A DNA stretch of 64,000 nt from positions 73,921 to 137,920 of the forward strand of contig CAZSDK010000006.1 in NCBI GenBank assembly GCA_964605655.1, read 5' to 3'. Position 1 is the stretch's first letter, and each line of letters starts with the position of its first letter. Shown piece by piece: positions 27,101 through 34,354 of this stretch. A program made the translations under genes and the position numbers. Source of the DNA: JAKLIX01 sp964605655 (GTDB taxonomy: Bacteria; Bacteroidota; Bacteroidia; Bacteroidales; CAIXZF01). The notes below the pieces were generated by a model. It did no database searches, was not told the DNA's origin, and was given only the letters and a program-made list of their open reading frames with translations.

Positions 27101-28668
27101 AGGTCTCTCTTCAGGCTATGGATGTCTGCAGCGGCTTGGTTACGGTCCCGGTCACCGTGACCAACATGTCTGAAGTGACGTATTTTCGTATCACGCTTTC
27201 CATAGATACGAATCAACTCAGCCTGGATTCCTACCTCAACTTCAATCCAGCCCTGAACCAGGCCGACTGGCAGGTAACAACGCTCGGCCAACAGGTCCAG
27301 ATCACCTGTACCCTTCCATCACCGGTCAATATTCTGTCCGGAAATCTGATAGACCTTGTTTTTATTGTTGATGCAGGAATCTCCACACTGAACTGGTTGA
27401 CGGGCCTGCCAGGACTCTGCCGCTTTGAGACCCTTAACGGACAGTTTATTCCTTCCATATACCTTAATGGATCATTAACTGCAGTGAACTGTTCCAACCT
27501 TGATGGCTTCCTTACCTATGATAATGCCACCAGTACCCCGCTCACCAATACCACCGTCAGGATCCTGCAAAATGGCATTGTGAACAAAGAAACGCCCACC
27601 AATGCCCAGGGATATTATTATATCAGCGAAGTAAATCCTGGCATATATACTACCGGGGGAAGCAGCACCAAACCCTGGGGAGGAGCCAACGCAGCCGACG
27701 GACTTGCCATCCTGCAACATTTCACAGGAATGATCACCCTTACAAGCCTCCGGAAACAAGCTGCCGACGTGGATGCCACCGGTTTTGTCAATGCCGCCGA
27801 TGCCCTCATGATCGCCCGCAGGTTCGTCGGACAAATCAATTCCTTCCCCAGCGGGAACTGGCTTTTCAGTAAAGATACCGTCGAAATCCCCTATAATACT
27901 ACTGTATCTCATTCATTTAGAGGTATTTGTTTCGGAGATGCCAACGGCTCTTTCCTTCCCACACTCAAAACAGAACCAGGCGTGGAGATCATGGAAGAAG
28001 GAGTCCTTCAGCTGTCGGCAGGAAATACCTTCCGTCTTCCGTTCCGCCTGCTTCATCCTGAACGCCTGGGAGCACTGTCACTGGTCCTGGATTATCCATC
28101 TGAAATATTGGATATCAGCAATATATACTCTGATCTCCCTGAGTTCAACCAGGGCATCTGTGTTTATCATATCACCCAGGGACAGGTGCGTTTGGCATGG
28201 TTCAGTCTCATTCCCATGTCTTTACAGAAAAATGACATCCTCTTCAGCCTGGAAGGAAGGGTCAGGGAACAAGCGGATTATACGGCCACCTTCCCGGCAA
28301 TTACCGCTTCCGTCGAATGCGAAGCCAACGATCTGCAAGGGTCTCCCCTGAAGAAAATTACCCTCTTTGTACCACGCATCCTAATGGTGCCGCAAGGGGA
28401 ACCGCATCTTGATCTGTACCCCAACCCGGCTGACGGGAGCACCTTCCTTCAGTACAGTCTTCCTGCGGATGGTATCGTAGAGATTCGCCTGCTGGATGCC
28501 GGTGGCAGAGAAGTCTTCCCTGTGATCAGCGGAAACCAGCAGCAAGGCTGTGGGATGCAAGTACTCCGGACCGATCAGCTGGATCCGGGACTGTACACTC
28601 TTTACGCCAGGTTTATTACCCGGGACTCTGCAACAATACGGGTGAAAAAGCTCCTGGTTATTCACTGA
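21106..28668 (+). CDS. Giant M6-family metalloprotease with duplicated propellers, cohesin-like and dockerin-like modules and T9SS domain
   Basis: The 2520-residue secreted protein has a signal peptide (TIVFMGVCILLTLLTGLVQA). The M6 (immune-inhibitor-A-like) catalytic domain carries the full HExxHxxxxxD motif, His326-Glu327-His330-Asp336 in LCHEMFHTLGAPDLYH. Two homologous units follow, at about 524-970 and 974-1420. Each is a YCF48/BNR-like propeller (shared blocks GYFEIYTT and TNKGRVFKS) ending in a CARDB-like domain. Next come a BNR-repeat region (to about 1880), a third CARDB-like domain, a cohesin-like domain (about 2000-2127), and a dockerin-like pair (ANAADGLAILQHFTG, DVDATGFVNAADALMIARRF, about 2188-2250). 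A second cohesin-like fold and a type A sorting domain (LDLYPNPADGSTFLQYS) complete it. The start at 21106 puts the signal peptide first; a TTG at 21043 and an ATG at 21061 are longer options. Protease activity is inferred from the motif. Confidence 0.9.
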   Translation: MKRNFTIVFMGVCILLTLLTGLVQAAFLRNVPVTITQPDGSVLTVLATGDEYYYRIHDQNNFTITRDPVTGYYVYATLMGGELSPTQYIVGQSDPSAAGLQPEVNITPEKWKQLRDDFWENTPGKAVLNPSVLLNSLTTGTLNNLVVYIRFNDQADFTQDLNYYDGLFNNNSPGANSMIHYYEEVSYGTLTIPTHYFPNPSGTTMLSYQDYHDRDYFMPYDAVTNPNGYDGQNQRAEREHALLADAVSNISSQVPTSLDIDHDNDGYVDNICFIVRGGTTDWSTLLWPHRWVLSNEMAYINGKQVWDYNFQLDDFLAGSGNGVLCHEMFHTLGAPDLYHYTSDGISPMGPWDLMDNDNNPPQHMCAWMKYKYAGWISSIPVISGTGTFTLNPLTSPTGNCYKIPSPGSVDEFVIVEYRKQTGTFESTLPGSGIIIYRIDASAGNGNANGPPDEVYLFRPYGSLTSNGDIYQAFYSTDVGRTVFNNMTNPYGFMQDGSPLNISISNIGSAGNTISFYVTQDTSQGNWTLQNTGFTSVNRGIRYISAVNDQVLWAHAFDVSNAGNSLLEFTRTSDGGSVWSPVTVTGYSGYGASMIYAQSYDTAWIPVFSSSGGGAILRTVDGGLTWNPQPTALFSAPAGFPNIIHFWNPNEGMCMGDPNGGYFEIYTTNNGGTDWVRVPQTDIPANLTEEYGIIGCYDVVGQTVWFTTNKGRVFKSDDLGHHWQASQTPLPSWCDVKFEDLNHGLLFDKDQDNTMVFYETFDGGMSWYSPTSNGPVYNYMIDWVPGTTNTCVSTGVNASGSGCSYSIDGGHNWMPFPGTAGSTLYYTLWTNNTNGWAGTFTTNTSPGSGGGMYKFSGTFPGNMYDVAIQAVTQPVTGSNLGNAETLTLELKNNGNTPITNIPVSWTVNGGVEQSTFITSVVINPGQVATVTVSNSLDLSYLGLYYIKVYTSLPSDINSNNDTLTITVQNLNQGIGEWVLRNTNFPNTATGILYLSARDSLVLWATGYDGSGAGATYQVYTRSQDGGDTWTAGSIPGYTGYGTSMVFALSYDTAWIPLYGPSGGGVLLKTTDGGANWNPQPTAAFSAPVGFPNIVHFWNASEGMCMGDPNGGYFEIYTTTNGGDTWNRVPQADIPAHYSGEYGTTGYYDVVGDIVYFSTNKGRVFKSTDKGYHWTAYQTGYFSSYFSIRFLDENHGIGFAKDPNDYYRIIKTYDGGASWSPIYPSGTMMEGDFSWVPGTIASCITTGYSGNNTGCSYSTDEGQSWTPFNETLGTQFLVTRWTDPHHGWAGSFNTINGSQNTGGMWKYIGSVPSDTFDIGVVSILAPTTGSGLTSSESVSITVANYGNYIVHSAPVMYTLDGNTWNISYLPDPLYPGSVDTFTFQQPADLSAEGCYQITAFTDLPNDINRFNDTVVKTVVHLPPLALSSVIGITRYDLQTNYSTQNRIYQHEDGTIGTSWTYGMLNSSFSDRGTGYNYFDGTNWKPYPSSRIETVKTGWPSYAPYGPNGEIVASHQSNLSSILLSYRTNKGSGTWSTFSTPAPSNHKLTWPRMVTNGPDHSTVHVISVTSPVANGGNLYNNQDGALIYNRSENGGYTWSQFDVNLPQTGIAYYNGLGGDKYAFAESRGDTLAFVYGDNWTDIFLLKSTDNGDTWTKSLIFQHPYPHFSESQTLVTDTPYVCDGSISAAIDLQGKVHVVFGLQRVNNDDINDGTTTYFPITDGLVYWNEDMPMFTTLNYNDLQNNGQLVGRTPDKNNNGVFDYVGVGTYFNSLTSMPTLSVDDNNRMLLVMSTVYEDHDNGSQNYRQLVARSSLDNGQNWSELFELTGNDQAYQYTECVYPSMSPTSDDYFHLIFQADEEPGIAVSGDLDPYTENNIVYLKIPKTVVAPINVGITEIPAPSSGPALSDFESITVKVRNFSEQTVYNIPVWYSIDNGAQVKEIIPGALAGGGEMLYTFNQNCNLAEPGHIYLITASTALTGDPMTPDNMTSKQVTNTFSGTPVQVSLQAMDVCSGLVTVPVTVTNMSEVTYFRITLSIDTNQLSLDSYLNFNPALNQADWQVTTLGQQVQITCTLPSPVNILSGNLIDLVFIVDAGISTLNWLTGLPGLCRFETLNGQFIPSIYLNGSLTAVNCSNLDGFLTYDNATSTPLTNTTVRILQNGIVNKETPTNAQGYYYISEVNPGIYTTGGSSTKPWGGANAADGLAILQHFTGMITLTSLRKQAADVDATGFVNAADALMIARRFVGQINSFPSGNWLFSKDTVEIPYNTTVSHSFRGICFGDANGSFLPTLKTEPGVEIMEEGVLQLSAGNTFRLPFRLLHPERLGALSLVLDYPSEILDISNIYSDLPEFNQGICVYHITQGQVRLAWFSLIPMSLQKNDILFSLEGRVREQADYTATFPAITASVECEANDLQGSPLKKITLFVPRILMVPQGEPHLDLYPNPADGSTFLQYSLPADGIVEIRLLDAGGREVFPVISGNQQQGCGMQVLRTDQLDPGLYTLYARFITRDSATIRVKKLLVIH

Positions 28669-29338
28669 CCTCTGGGCCGGCAATAACGATGACGATCTCC
28701 CCTTTCACGGTCTTGTTTCCGAAATAGCTGATCAGGTATTCGAGACTACCCCTTACATTCTCTTCATACACCTTGCTGAGCTCCCTGGAAACACAGGCCT
28801 GGCGCTCTTTTCCCATGATGGATTCCAGCTCCTTCAGGGTACGCACCAAACGGTGGGGAGACTCATAAAGGACCAGGGTGGAAGGTTGTTCCGCCAGGTA
28901 TTTCAGTCGGGTCATCCTACCTTTCTTAACTGGTAAAAATCCTTCGAAAAGGAATCGGTCGCTGGGAAAACCACTGTTGACCAGGGCAGGGATCAGAGCG
29001 GTGGGTCCCGGAAGGCATTCCACCATAATTCCTTTCCTGATACATTCCCTCACCAGCAAAAACCCGGGATCTGAAATACCCGGTGTGCCGGCATCGGTCA
29101 CCAGGGCCGTACTTTCCACCTGGGAGATCCTGTCAACAAGATTTTGCAACTCTTTGTGTTCGTTGAACTTATGATAGGATGTCATTTTGTTGGTGATGCC
29201 CAGGTGCTTCAACAACAGACCTGACTTCCGTGTGTCCTCCGCTAAAATGAAAGAAGCTTCTTTCAGCACCCTCACCGCCCTGTAAGTGATGTCCTCAAGG
29301 TTTCCAATGGGTGTGGGTACCAGGATCAGCTTAGCCAC
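28658..29338 (-). CDS. rsmI: 16S rRNA (cytidine1402-2'-O)-methyltransferase
   Basis: SAM-dependent 2'-O-methylation of C1402 in the decoding centre of 16S rRNA. The 226-residue tetrapyrrole-methylase-fold protein has LILVPTPIGNLEDITYRAVR at the N terminus, FILAEDTRKSGLLLKHLGI, TALVTDAGTPGISDPGFLLV (the SAM-binding DAGTPGISDPG), and LPGPTALIPALVNSGFPSD. It is somewhat shorter than the E. coli enzyme (286), as in many Bacteroidota. The last 11 bases overlap the 3' end of the metalloprotease gene on the other strand. It is the last gene of a three-gene minus-strand run. Confidence 0.94.
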   Translation of the reverse strand: MAKLILVPTPIGNLEDITYRAVRVLKEASFILAEDTRKSGLLLKHLGITNKMTSYHKFNEHKELQNLVDRISQVESTALVTDAGTPGISDPGFLLVRECIRKGIMVECLPGPTALIPALVNSGFPSDRFLFEGFLPVKKGRMTRLKYLAEQPSTLVLYESPHRLVRTLKELESIMGKERQACVSRELSKVYEENVRGSLEYLISYFGNKTVKGEIVIVIAGPEVSE

Positions 29339-29347
29339 AGTGCATCT

Positions 29348-30604
29348 TTATAAGCTCCCGAGAAAACGGGTAAGCAGTTGAAAATAAGAACGGTAACCGG
29401 TATAAGGAAGGGCCTCGCTCCGGTCATAAATGTTGTGATATTCTTTGTACTGATCACCAAAGGTATAGATGAACACGGCTTTGACGCCCTTCTTATAGAA
29501 AGGATGGTGATCGCTGTGTGCTGATTCACCCCTTTTCTTCACTTCTTTCATGAAATGATGCTCTTCATTGATGGCGTTCAGCAGGGATATTTCCTTTTCA
29601 AAGACCGTACCGTTGACCATGGCAATACCGTCACTGCCGGTACCGGCCATGTCGATGTTGACCAGGAAGCGGATGTGGTCGAGCGGGAACAAGGGATGAT
29701 CGGCATTATAACCGGATCCCAGCAAACCGGCCTCTTCACCGGAAAAAGCCATGAACACCATGGAATATTTCAAAGGGACTACGCCGGAAGCATAATACCT
29801 TGCCAGGTCCAGCATCATGGCTGTACCACTGGCATTGTCGTTGGCACCGGGAAAATAGGTTTCGGGTCCTAACTTGCCCAGGTGATCATAATGTGCGGTG
29901 ATCACCAGGAAGCTGTCTGGGACGACTGAACCTTCCAGGCAACCAATCACATTCTGTGTCCGGTACTTCCTTACAAACCGGCTGTCGATGTCAAGAGTCA
30001 CGGAGGTTGTGCCGGCAGGTAACTGGTCGCGTTGGATCTCGATGGCTGTCATCTCTCTGGTTTCATGGGCATTGGACACCGACCAAACCAGGTGCCCTTC
30101 TCTCAACAACAGGACACCTTTTACTCCTTCCAGCTCGAGGTTGCGCATCAGTTCAGGACATCTCTCCAGCACCAGGAACTTGTCCTTCAGCTCCATGGTG
30201 GATGCTTTTGCCTTTACCTGTTCCAGGCTGAGGGAGGTATCTGCCATCCACACCAGCTCATACGTCCCGTGGATGTCCCTGGTATTGGAAGCGACAAGGA
30301 AATCCCTCCCGGGCGAAAGCTTTTTCCCATCGACTGTCAATTCAACATTTCCGTCAAAAATGTTCATGGGAAAATGATAGGGCTGAAAATAGTCCCTTCC
30401 AAAAGCTTTCAGGCCGATCGCATGGTATTGTTCCGCCAGGTAGGTGGCTGCCCTGCAGTCACCATGGTCTGCATAACCTCTCCCGGCCATCCCTGGCGAA
30501 GCAAGGGTGTCTACCACCGACCTGACATAATCCAGGTCCTGGGCCTCCAGGAAGCCCGTCAGCATAAAAAAAGACAGCAGGAAGAAAACGCAGGTTCTTT
30601 TCAC
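29348..30604 (-). CDS. Secreted M28 family zinc aminopeptidase
   Basis: Probable secreted di-zinc aminopeptidase of 418 residues. The GTG start at 30604 is chosen because it opens directly on a signal peptide (VFFLLSFFMLTGFLEAQ) and clears the upstream gene, whose stop is at 30619; the longest frame (from 30712) would overlap it. A PA-like inserted region precedes the catalytic part. Metal ligands are visible in order: ITAHYDHLG, GANDNASGTAMM, FSGEEAGLLGSGY (catalytic Glu plus ligand Glu), VNIDMAGTGSDG and ESAHSDHHPFYKKG. It lies 9 bases before rsmI. Confidence 0.9.
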   Translation of the reverse strand: MKRTCVFFLLSFFMLTGFLEAQDLDYVRSVVDTLASPGMAGRGYADHGDCRAATYLAEQYHAIGLKAFGRDYFQPYHFPMNIFDGNVELTVDGKKLSPGRDFLVASNTRDIHGTYELVWMADTSLSLEQVKAKASTMELKDKFLVLERCPELMRNLELEGVKGVLLLREGHLVWSVSNAHETREMTAIEIQRDQLPAGTTSVTLDIDSRFVRKYRTQNVIGCLEGSVVPDSFLVITAHYDHLGKLGPETYFPGANDNASGTAMMLDLARYYASGVVPLKYSMVFMAFSGEEAGLLGSGYNADHPLFPLDHIRFLVNIDMAGTGSDGIAMVNGTVFEKEISLLNAINEEHHFMKEVKKRGESAHSDHHPFYKKGVKAVFIYTFGDQYKEYHNIYDRSEALPYTGYRSYFQLLTRFLGSL

Positions 30605-30618
30605 CTTTACCGGATAAA

Positions 30619-31353
30619 TTACAGATACCGCCGCCTGACCATATCCATGATCCTGTGGTAGGCATCGGAGTTGATGTCCCAGTTGTACTTGAATTTCATC
30701 GTTTCGATGCACTGCAGGGCTTCCTCGTAATTGCCCTGTTGGTTCAGTTCCGACACAGCCTGGGTGTAGTCGAGCATGCTACCATTATACAACTGGTTGA
30801 TAAACAGGAACTTCTCATTAATTCCGATCTGGGTCTTCAGGTCTTTGATTGGATTCTGGTTCAATCGTGAACCAATGGTGTTGGAAGGTTCCTGCTGCAG
30901 CCTTTCGTTCAGTGTCGTCTTATCCTCCACCAGTCGCTCCGACACGGTATTTTTGGGAGGAGAAGCGTTAAACAGGTCTGGCTGAAGTCTTGCAGCGATG
31001 GCAGGACTCTCTCCAGCAGCAGCGGCCCGGACCGGAGGGGCGACAGGTGGCGGGGGCTCTTCCTGAGTAACAGCAACCGGTGACTCAACATAGGTGGCTG
31101 TCACTTCCACGTGTGGGACAGACGGTTCCGGAACGGCCTCCTGAACGGGTGGCACCTTCAGTCCCTTCTGATAAAACTCCTCATTCTTCCTGTTCAGCTG
31201 ATGGAAGGCCTCATAAAGGTCCCTGATATTGGCCTGGATGATATCCAGCTCGATCTGCGGTATCCTTCCTTCATGATCCCTGACTTGCTCCCATTGCTCA
31301 TTGATGGCATCAAGGACCTGCCGGATTTCCGTTTTAATATAGTTGATTTCCAT
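30619..31353 (-). CDS. Conserved hypothetical protein, helical with proline-rich linker
   Basis: The 244-residue cytoplasmic-looking protein has no signal peptide. Residues 1-65 form a charged helix or coiled coil (IKTEIRQVLDAINEQWEQVR, DLYEAFHQLNRKNEEFYQ). Residues 70-150 are a Pro/Val/Ala-rich linker (EEPPPPVAPPVRAAAAGE). The C-terminal 75 residues form a conserved helical region (IGINEKFLFINQLYNGSMLD ... QCIETMKFKYNWDINSDAY). The same architecture is common as an uncharacterised protein in Bacteroidota. It is the first gene of the run with the M28 peptidase and rsmI, divergent from tdk. Confidence 0.75.
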   Translation of the reverse strand: MEINYIKTEIRQVLDAINEQWEQVRDHEGRIPQIELDIIQANIRDLYEAFHQLNRKNEEFYQKGLKVPPVQEAVPEPSVPHVEVTATYVESPVAVTQEEPPPPVAPPVRAAAAGESPAIAARLQPDLFNASPPKNTVSERLVEDKTTLNERLQQEPSNTIGSRLNQNPIKDLKTQIGINEKFLFINQLYNGSMLDYTQAVSELNQQGNYEEALQCIETMKFKYNWDINSDAYHRIMDMVRRRYL

Positions 31354-31489
31354 AGTGACTGTTCTTCTTGAATGGGAACGCTGAATTTTATTACTTTTAT
31401 GGGCGGCCCTTGCACAAGGAATTAACGCCTTTAAAGGGACCCGTTAAAAAACGGATAAAAGTAAGAATTATTCCTAACCTCCTGCATCT

Positions 31490-32077
31490 ATGTTCCTGGA
31501 AAATAAACCCCACGGCCCCAGAAGTCATGGCTGGATAGAGGTAATCTGCGGAAGCATGTTTTCAGGTAAAACGGAAGAGATGCTGCGTAGACTTCGCAGG
31601 GCGGTCATAGCCCGTCAGAAGGTGGAGGTCTTCAAGCCGATGATCGATACCCGTTTTGATGAAAACCAGGTAGTCTCTCATGATGAGAACGCCATCCATT
31701 CCACGCCCGTGGAGACGGCCTCCCGTATCCTGCTGCTGGTGGACCAGGAAGTAGATGTGGTAGGCATCGATGAAGCCCAGTTCTTCGATCACGACCTGGT
31801 AAATGTCTGCATGCAGCTGGCCGATGCCGGAATAAGGGTGATCGTTGCCGGGCTCGACATGGATTATCTCGGTCAGCCTTTCGGGCCTATCCCCTCCCTT
31901 CTCGCCGTGGCGGAATATATCGACAAGATGCACGCCGTGTGCATGGGCTGCGGTCAGCTGGCCCAGTTCTCCCATCGTATCATCCCCGGTGATAGGCTGG
32001 TGATGCTGGGAGAAAAAGAAAGCTACGAGCCCCTGTGCAGGACTTGTTTCAACGCTAAGCTCAAATTAAAGGAATAG
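31490..32077 (+). CDS. tdk: Thymidine kinase
   Basis: Phosphorylates thymidine to dTMP for salvage. The 195-residue type II thymidine kinase has the Walker A loop in ICGSMFSGKTEEMLRRLRRA (Lys27), VVGIDEAQFFDHDLV (Walker B and catalytic Glu), the lasso-loop Asp/Tyr region GLDMDYLGQPFGPIPSLLAV, and four zinc-ligand cysteines in CMGCGQL and CRTCF. It is a single gene, convergent with the small lipoprotein gene that follows 18 bases downstream. Confidence 0.95.
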   Translation: MFLENKPHGPRSHGWIEVICGSMFSGKTEEMLRRLRRAVIARQKVEVFKPMIDTRFDENQVVSHDENAIHSTPVETASRILLLVDQEVDVVGIDEAQFFDHDLVNVCMQLADAGIRVIVAGLDMDYLGQPFGPIPSLLAVAEYIDKMHAVCMGCGQLAQFSHRIIPGDRLVMLGEKESYEPLCRTCFNAKLKLKE

Positions 32078-32095
32078 GAAGAAAGATCGTGGGGA

Positions 32096-32461
32096 TCAAA
32101 GGTGGATAAAGACTGTGCGACGCACCGTCTCGTCCTCGACCAGGCGGATGGTCGAGTTTCCTAAAAGAATGACCGGGATGCCGGTGGTGCTGGTGTCGAT
32201 CTGAGCATGAACATTCAGAATGGCCTCCCTTTTGAAAGTGTAGGCAAACTGTCCAGAAGCATCCGTCATGCCGGAAACCCTTACGTCATTCTTCTCTATC
32301 AAAACATAGGCATTCTTCACCACCTGGAAGGTATCCGACTCATATTTCACCGTAATCACCGCGTCGTATTTGGGATCTTTCTTTTCACAGGAAAAGAACA
32401 CCCCGGCCGCCAGGAATAACAACAGGGCAATGGAAACTATTTTATACAGGACTTTCTTCAT
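32096..32461 (-). CDS. Small lipoprotein with carboxypeptidase-regulatory-like fold
   Basis: The 121-residue precursor has a lipoprotein signal (LLLFLAAGVFFSCEKK, lipidated Cys in FFSC). The rest looks like one beta-sandwich of the carboxypeptidase-regulatory or Ig type (VVKNAYVLIEKNDVRVSGMT, DASGQFAYTFKREAI). Such small lipoproteins are common surface-layer components in Bacteroidota. It is divergent from the cyclophilin gene. Function unknown. Confidence 0.75.
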   Translation of the reverse strand: MKKVLYKIVSIALLLFLAAGVFFSCEKKDPKYDAVITVKYESDTFQVVKNAYVLIEKNDVRVSGMTDASGQFAYTFKREAILNVHAQIDTSTTGIPVILLGNSTIRLVEDETVRRTVFIHL

Positions 32462-32477
32462 GTCCGTAATAATTTTC

Positions 32478-32485
32478 TAAATTTG
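32478..32485 (+). promoter_or_regulatory. Putative -7 box for the cyclophilin gene
   Basis: TAAATTTG matches TAnnTTTG and lies 44 bases before the ATG at 32530. The -33 element is not clear. Confidence 0.4.
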
Positions 32486-32529
32486 TAAACCAAATATTTA
32501 TCAACACAAAAATACAAAAATTCAACAGA

Positions 32530-33177
32530 ATGAAAAAAACAATTCTTCTTTTCCTCGTTGTTTTTACAGGGATATGCTCCTTTTGTTTCGGTCAGGGCAA
32601 AAAAGCCGATGACAGGCATGTTGTTCAGATCAGCACGGATTACGGGAATATCAAGGTAGTCCTTTTTGATGAGACCCCCAAGCACCGTGATAATTTTCTC
32701 AAACTGGTAAAACAGGGTTGGTACAATGGTTCTCCTTTTCACAGGGTGATCAAAGATTTTATGATTCAGGGAGGAAGAAGCAAAGATGGTAAAGAAGATC
32801 CGGGTTATACCGTTCCGGCCGAATTCGTCAGCAAATACTACCATAAAAAAGGTATGTTGGCCGCTGCACGCCTGGGTGATGAAGTGAATCCCACCAAGGC
32901 ATCCTCTGGTTCCCAGTTTTATATCGTCCAGGGAAGAAAATATGACGATGCCACCCTTAAAAACATGGAAACCCGGCTTGGAAGGAAATTCACCCCCGAA
33001 CAGTTCAAAGATTATAAAACGGTGGGCGGTGCTCCCCACCTCGACGGAGGATATACCGTTTTTGGAATGGTGCTGGAAGGCCTGGACGTGGTGGATAAAA
33101 TCGCTGCCGTACAGTGCGATCAGGCTAACAAGCCTTTGAAAGAAGTGAAGATCATCAGCGTCAAAGTACTTAAATAA
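32530..33177 (+). CDS. Exported cyclophilin-type peptidyl-prolyl isomerase
   Basis: Catalyses cis-trans isomerisation of prolyl bonds in exported proteins. The 215-residue precursor has a signal peptide (TILLFLVVFTGICSFCFGQ), so it acts in the periplasm. The cyclophilin core is clear: IKVVLFDETPKHRDNFLKLV, GSPFHRVIKDFMIQGGRSKD (catalytic Arg in FHRV), SSGSQFYIVQGRKYDD and HLDGGYTVFGMVLEGLDVVD. A 20-25 residue insertion (LKNMETRLGRKFTPEQF) between strands is typical of Bacteroidota members. It precedes pheS by 144 bases with no obvious shared signal. Confidence 0.93.
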   Translation: MKKTILLFLVVFTGICSFCFGQGKKADDRHVVQISTDYGNIKVVLFDETPKHRDNFLKLVKQGWYNGSPFHRVIKDFMIQGGRSKDGKEDPGYTVPAEFVSKYYHKKGMLAAARLGDEVNPTKASSGSQFYIVQGRKYDDATLKNMETRLGRKFTPEQFKDYKTVGGAPHLDGGYTVFGMVLEGLDVVDKIAAVQCDQANKPLKEVKIISVKVLK

Positions 33178-33321
33178 AAACTGAGGGCTTTACCGTCCGC
33201 ACCTCCCCCATTCCTTCACTGTGCCAGATCTTCCTGGTGTTTCCGGGTGTGATTACGCTGAAAATATTTGATTATTTATTCTTTTGAAACTTTTCAATTC
33301 ATCCCTCAATTTACCTGACCC

Positions 33322-34344
33322 GTGAAACTCCAGATCGAAGAATACCTTGAAGAAGTAGAACGTTTTCAGGCCACCGGTCCGGAACAACTGGAAGCCTTCA
33401 GGCTGAGGTTCCTGTCGAAAAAAGGTTTGCTAAACGATCTTTTCGAACAGTTTAAGCTGATTCCGGGTGACCAGAAAAGAGAAACCGGACAGCTGCTCAA
33501 CACTTTGAAAATCAAAGTTCAGGAAAAATGGGAGTCGATCCGCGAAGCCCTTGAAAACCAGGCTGTAGCCTCCAAACAACTGCTCGACCTTACCCTGCCG
33601 GCCGATTACCTCGAAACAGGTACCCGCCACCCGCTTTCCCTGATCCGTAATGAAATCATCAGGATCTTCTCCAACATCGGGTTTGTGGTTGCTGAAGGAC
33701 CGGAAATAGAGGACGACTGGCATAATTTCTCTGCACTGAATTTTCCGCCGGAACATCCGGCAAGGGACATGCAGGATACCTTCTTCATCGAAAAGGACCC
33801 TGACATCCTCTTAAGGACCCATACCTCTTCGGTCCAGGTGCGGATAATGGAAAAAGAAAAACCTCCCATCAGGGCCGTCTTTCCCGGAAGGGTCTTCCGT
33901 AACGAGGCCATCTCCGCCAGGGCCCATTGTATCTTCCACCAGGTGGAAGGACTTTATATCGACAAAGGGGTTTCTTTTGCCGACCTGAAACAGACCTTGT
34001 TGTACTTTGCCAGGGAATTGTTCGGCCCCTCCATTCAGATCCGCCTCCGGCCTTCCTATTTCCCCTTCACCGAACCTTCGGGTGAGATGGACATCTCCTG
34101 CAACATCTGCGGAGGGTCCGGCTGTAATATATGCAAACATACCGGCTGGGTGGAGATTCTGGGTTGCGGAATGGTCGACCCCAACGTGCTGAGAAACTGT
34201 GGCATCGACCCTGAAATCTATACAGGATACGCCTTTGGAATGGGTATCGAAAGGATCACGCTGTTGAAATACCAGATCAGGGATATCAGGCTGTATTTCG
34301 AAAATGACCTGAGGTTTTTAAAACAATTTACTGCCGCTTATTAA
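33322..34344 (+). CDS. pheS: Phenylalanyl-tRNA synthetase alpha subunit
   Basis: Class II synthetase subunit carrying the active site for charging tRNA-Phe. The 340 residues start at GTG. The N-terminal coiled-coil arm (about 1-90), motif 2 region (FPGRVFRNEAISARAHCIFH, QVEGLYID) and motif 3 (GYAFGMGIERITLLKYQI) are all present. A Cys-rich zinc-like insertion occurs at CNICGGSGCNICKHTGW, usual in many bacterial PheS. The length matches the family. pheT is not in the window. asd follows after 10 bases. Confidence 0.95.
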   Translation: MKLQIEEYLEEVERFQATGPEQLEAFRLRFLSKKGLLNDLFEQFKLIPGDQKRETGQLLNTLKIKVQEKWESIREALENQAVASKQLLDLTLPADYLETGTRHPLSLIRNEIIRIFSNIGFVVAEGPEIEDDWHNFSALNFPPEHPARDMQDTFFIEKDPDILLRTHTSSVQVRIMEKEKPPIRAVFPGRVFRNEAISARAHCIFHQVEGLYIDKGVSFADLKQTLLYFARELFGPSIQIRLRPSYFPFTEPSGEMDISCNICGGSGCNICKHTGWVEILGCGMVDPNVLRNCGIDPEIYTGYAFGMGIERITLLKYQIRDIRLYFENDLRFLKQFTAAY

Positions 34345-34354
34345 GGAATCTCTT

